Source: Serpens sp035306625 (GTDB lineage: Bacteria; Pseudomonadota; Gammaproteobacteria; Pseudomonadales; Pseudomonadaceae). From it: a stretch of 18,290 nt of DNA. Numbering within the stretch: the stretch's first letter is position 1; each line of letters starts with the position of its first letter. The DNA lies in contig DATGNS010000175.1 in NCBI GenBank assembly GCA_035306625.1, positions 1 through 18,290 on the forward strand, written 5' to 3'. The translations under genes and the position numbers were made by a program. Positions 16,031-18,290 of this stretch are shown piece after piece. Below the pieces are notes generated by a model. It was not told where the DNA came from. It was given only the letters and a program-made list of their open reading frames with translations, and did not search any database.

Positions 16031-17032
16031 TCAGCTGCCGGAGCGCCCGTGCACTTCGGGGAAGAAGTAGTCCTTCCAGTCGTTCGGCTTCTGCTTGAGG
16101 ATGCCCAGCTCGTGCATCTTCTTCGCGTACACGAAGGTGCGCTGGGGGGTGATGGTGAAGTCCACTTCCGGGTCCTTGACGATCTTGCGGATCAGCTCCG
16201 GGTCCAGACGCGACTTCTGCTGGCGGATGTAGATGTCCACCGCCTCGTCCGGGTTGGCCTTCACGAAGGCCTCGGCCTCTTCCAGCGCCTTGTAGAAGGC
16301 CCGGTAGGTCTTCGGGTTCTGGTCGTGGAATTTCTCGGTGGTGTACAGCACGTTCATGGTGCCGGGGCCGCCGAGCACGTCATAGGAGCTGAGCAGCTTG
16401 CGCACGTTGGGGTTTTCCAGCGCCTGGTACTGGAAGGGCGCCGCCGAGAAGTGCGCGCTGATCTCCGAACCGCCGGACAGCAGCGCCGCGGTGGCGTCCG
16501 GGTGGGCCAGGCTGATGGTGATGGCATCGAAGCGCTTGTACTGGTCGTTGCCGTAGCGCTCGGCGGCGGCGATCTGCAGGGTGCGCGGCTGGAAGCCGAC
16601 GATGGCGGAGGGCACGGCGATGCGGTCCTTCTCGGTGAAGTCGTCGATCGACCTGATGTCCGGGTTGTTGGTCAGCAGGTAGCTGGGGATCGAACCCAGC
16701 GCGGCGATGCCCTTGACGTTGTGGCGCTTGTAGGTGCGGTCCCACAGGCCGAGCATCGGCGGGGTGCCGGCGGTGACCACGTCCAGGGCGCCGGCCAGCA
16801 GCGCCTCGTTCATGGCGGCGGCGCCGGAGATCTGCTTCCACTCCACGTTGATGTCGAGGCCTTCGGCCTTGCCGTGCTTCTCGATCAGTTTCTGCTCGCG
16901 CGCCACGTCCAGCAGCAGGTAGGCGATGCCGAACTGCTGCGCCACGCGCAGGGTGCCTTCGGCCTGCACGGCGGACGCCGACAGCAGCAGGCCGGACAGC
17001 AGGCCGATACCGGCCAGTTTCTTCAGTTTCAT
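16031..17032 (-). CDS. ABC transporter periplasmic substrate-binding protein (sulfonate/nitrate/taurine type)
   Basis: The 333-residue protein has a Sec signal peptide (MKLKKLAGIGLLSGLLLSASAVQA, cleavage about residue 24) and the SsuA/TauA/NMT1 fold: VAQQFGIAYLLLDVAREQKLIEK, the segment SGAAAMNEALLAGALDVVTAGTPP, and a late FVKANPDEAVDIYIRQQ. It would deliver its ligand to the permease encoded nearby. No lipobox is present, so it is soluble. ATG 17032 is preceded by GAGGT. The ligand cannot be fixed from sequence. An alkanesulfonate or other organosulfur compound is the best guess given the flavoprotein downstream. It is unusual in being separated from the permease by an SDR gene. Confidence 0.87.
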   Translation of the reverse strand: MKLKKLAGIGLLSGLLLSASAVQAEGTLRVAQQFGIAYLLLDVAREQKLIEKHGKAEGLDINVEWKQISGAAAMNEALLAGALDVVTAGTPPMLGLWDRTYKRHNVKGIAALGSIPSYLLTNNPDIRSIDDFTEKDRIAVPSAIVGFQPRTLQIAAAERYGNDQYKRFDAITISLAHPDATAALLSGGSEISAHFSAAPFQYQALENPNVRKLLSSYDVLGGPGTMNVLYTTEKFHDQNPKTYRAFYKALEEAEAFVKANPDEAVDIYIRQQKSRLDPELIRKIVKDPEVDFTITPQRTFVYAKKMHELGILKQKPNDWKDYFFPEVHGRSGS

Positions 17033-17107
17033 GTTCAGGACCTCGGATCAGTGCGTTCAAGCCATGATCCGGAGGTCCGGTCTCACGGGCGTTTCAGAAG
17101 GGGAGTA

Positions 17108-17866
17108 TCAATCGCGGTCGACCGCGAAGTTCGACCAGGCCTGGCGGGTCGGCATGACTTCCAGGCGGTTGATGTTGATGTGCTTCGGCAGGCTGGCCAC
17201 GTAGAAGATCTGCTCGGCGATGTCCTCGGCGGTCAGCGGCGTGGTGCCGCGGTACAGCCGGTCGGAGGCCGCCTGGTCGCCCTTGGTGCGCACCAGGGTG
17301 AATTCGGTTTCCGCCATGCCGGGGGCGATGTCGGTGACGCGCACGCCGGTGCCCTGCAGGTCGCAGCGCAGGTTGTAGCTGAACTGCTGCACGAAGGCCT
17401 TGCTGGCGCCGTACACGTGGCTGCCCGGGTAGGGCCACTGGCCGGCCACCGAGCCCAGGTTGACGATGCTGGCGCCCGCGCCGGTGGCGATCAGGGTCGG
17501 CAGCAGGGCATGGGTGACGTTGACCAGCCCCTTGATGTTGGTGTCGATCATGGTGTGCCAGTCGGCCAGGTCGACGTTCTGGGCGGCCTGTGGGGCCAGG
17601 GCCAGGCCGGCGTTGTTGATCAGCGCCTTCACCTGGCGGAAGTTCTCCGGCAGCTCGGCCACCACCTGGCGCACGGCCTGCTCGTCGCGCACGTCCAGGG
17701 CGGCGATATGCACCGGCACCTTAGTGCCCAGTTCGTCCTGCAGGGCCTGCAGGCGTTCCAGGCGGCGGCCGGTGAGGACCAGCGACCAGCCGGCGGCGGC
17801 GAAGCGGCGGGCGGCGGCGCGACCGAAGCCGGAAGTGGCGCCGGTGATGAATACGATGTTGCTCAT
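17108..17866 (-). CDS. YdfG-like short-chain dehydrogenase (3-hydroxy acid dehydrogenase type)
   Basis: This 252-residue classical SDR has TGATSGFG (8-15), NNAG (84-87), Ser139 (NLGS), Tyr152 and Lys156 (YGASK). The TSGFG motif, the DTNIKG segment and the C-terminal INRLEVMPTRQAW are those of YdfG, an NADP-dependent enzyme acting on L-serine, 3-hydroxypropionate and malonic semialdehyde. Arg34/Arg35 after the second strand suit NADP(H). It sits between the permease (24 nt upstream) and the binding-protein gene (75 nt downstream) on the same strand, so it may act on a carbon product of the imported compound. That link is inference from position. Confidence 0.87.
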   Translation of the reverse strand: MSNIVFITGATSGFGRAAARRFAAAGWSLVLTGRRLERLQALQDELGTKVPVHIAALDVRDEQAVRQVVAELPENFRQVKALINNAGLALAPQAAQNVDLADWHTMIDTNIKGLVNVTHALLPTLIATGAGASIVNLGSVAGQWPYPGSHVYGASKAFVQQFSYNLRCDLQGTGVRVTDIAPGMAETEFTLVRTKGDQAASDRLYRGTTPLTAEDIAEQIFYVASLPKHININRLEVMPTRQAWSNFAVDRD

Positions 17867-17890
17867 GTCGATTTCCTTACCCGTGCGGGC

Positions 17891-18290
17891 TCAGCGTTGC
17901 ATGCCCCAGCGCTTGATGGTGATGCGCTCGAGGCCGTTGAAGATGAGGTTTTCCACCAGCAGGCCGATGATGATCACCACGGTCAGGCCGGCGAACACGT
18001 TGTCGGTGTAGAGCTCGTTGCGGTTCTGGTAGATGTACCAGCCCAGGCCGCCCTGGCTGGAGGTGGCGCCGAACACCAGCTCGGCGGCGATCAGGGTGCG
18101 CCAGGCGAAGGCCCAGCCCACCTTGAGGCCGGAGAGGATCGCCGGCAGCGCCGCCGGCACCAGGATCAGCGCCACGAAGCGCACGCCCTTGAGGCCGTAG
18201 TTGCGGCCGGCCATGCGCTGGGTTTCGGACACGCCGAGGAAGCCCGCGTAGGTGCTCAGGGCCAGCGGCCAGAGCACCGAGTGCACCAGC
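17891..18290 (-). CDS. ABC transporter permease, SsuC/TauC type (5' part beyond window)
   Basis: The C-terminal 132 or so codons are visible. The frame is open to the window edge, so the true start lies outside and the internal GTG at 18286 is unlikely to be it. The BPD_transp_1 domain is clear: the EAA loop segment AGRNYGLKGVRFVALILVPAALPAILSGLKVG contacts the ATPase, followed by the membrane stretches WAFAWRTLIAAELVFG and VFAGLTVVIIIGLLVENLIF, and the end LERITIKRWGMQR. Together with the periplasmic binding protein it forms an importer of the nitrate/sulfonate/taurine group. The ATPase gene is probably further upstream. Confidence 0.9.
   Translation of the reverse strand, partial: LVHSVLWPLALSTYAGFLGVSETQRMAGRNYGLKGVRFVALILVPAALPAILSGLKVGWAFAWRTLIAAELVFGATSSQGGLGWYIYQNRNELYTDNVFAGLTVVIIIGLLVENLIFNGLERITIKRWGMQR

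Overview
The window is high-GC proteobacterial chromosome and reads as Pseudomonas (sensu lato). The support is a dense set of close homologues of Pseudomonas housekeeping genes: hemH, the flagellar two-component pair fleSR, Entner-Doudoroff edd, pgl, rluB, yciK, the MurNAc-6-phosphate phosphatase mupP and ubiG. REP-type sequence of Pseudomonas style is also present. No phage, plasmid, CRISPR or intact transposase gene was found.

Layout. 1-2214: the tail of a PagL-type lipid A deacylase, a 143-bp inverted-repeat element, then an SDR epimerase and ferrochelatase (hemH) in tight tandem. 2215-5319: the FleS/FleR sensor kinase and sigma-54 activator with a near-consensus sigma-54 promoter, bracketed on both sides by copies of a short palindromic repeat family. 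5320-7523: a YcgN-type cysteine-cluster protein, a predicted secreted gluzincin metallopeptidase and a small secreted ComEA-like helix-hairpin-helix protein closed by a strong terminator. 7524-8005: a REP sequence, a duplicated tRNA-Asn 3' end plus terminator, a run of packed hairpins, the intact tRNA-Asn (minus strand), and a palindrome in front of edd. 8006-10857: edd and pgl, overlapping by 4 nt, then more palindromic repeats. 10858-14303: rluB converging through a shared bidirectional terminator on the minus-strand run ubiG-mupP-yciK. 14458-18290: a minus-strand cluster of ABC permease (partial), SDR reductase, periplasmic binding protein and an acyl-CoA dehydrogenase/flavin monooxygenase-type protein, which looks like a sulfonate/organosulfur acquisition locus. 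Its middle contains a 409-bp gap filled by a repeat array.

The most distinctive content is non-coding. An 81-91 bp composite element recurs at four loci. It begins GTAGGGCGGTC, ends GACCACCCTAC, and carries one hairpin module at each end. Copies always lie just 3' of a gene, and stem changes in different copies are compensatory. One copy supplies the stop codon of fleR. Several gene junctions carrying these repeats differ from the order I know in P. aeruginosa (fleSR away from fleQ and the fli genes; edd joined to pgl without zwf; pgl close to rluB). This suggests, without proving it, that the repeats mark rearrangement points. All statements about order in other species are from memory and were not checked.
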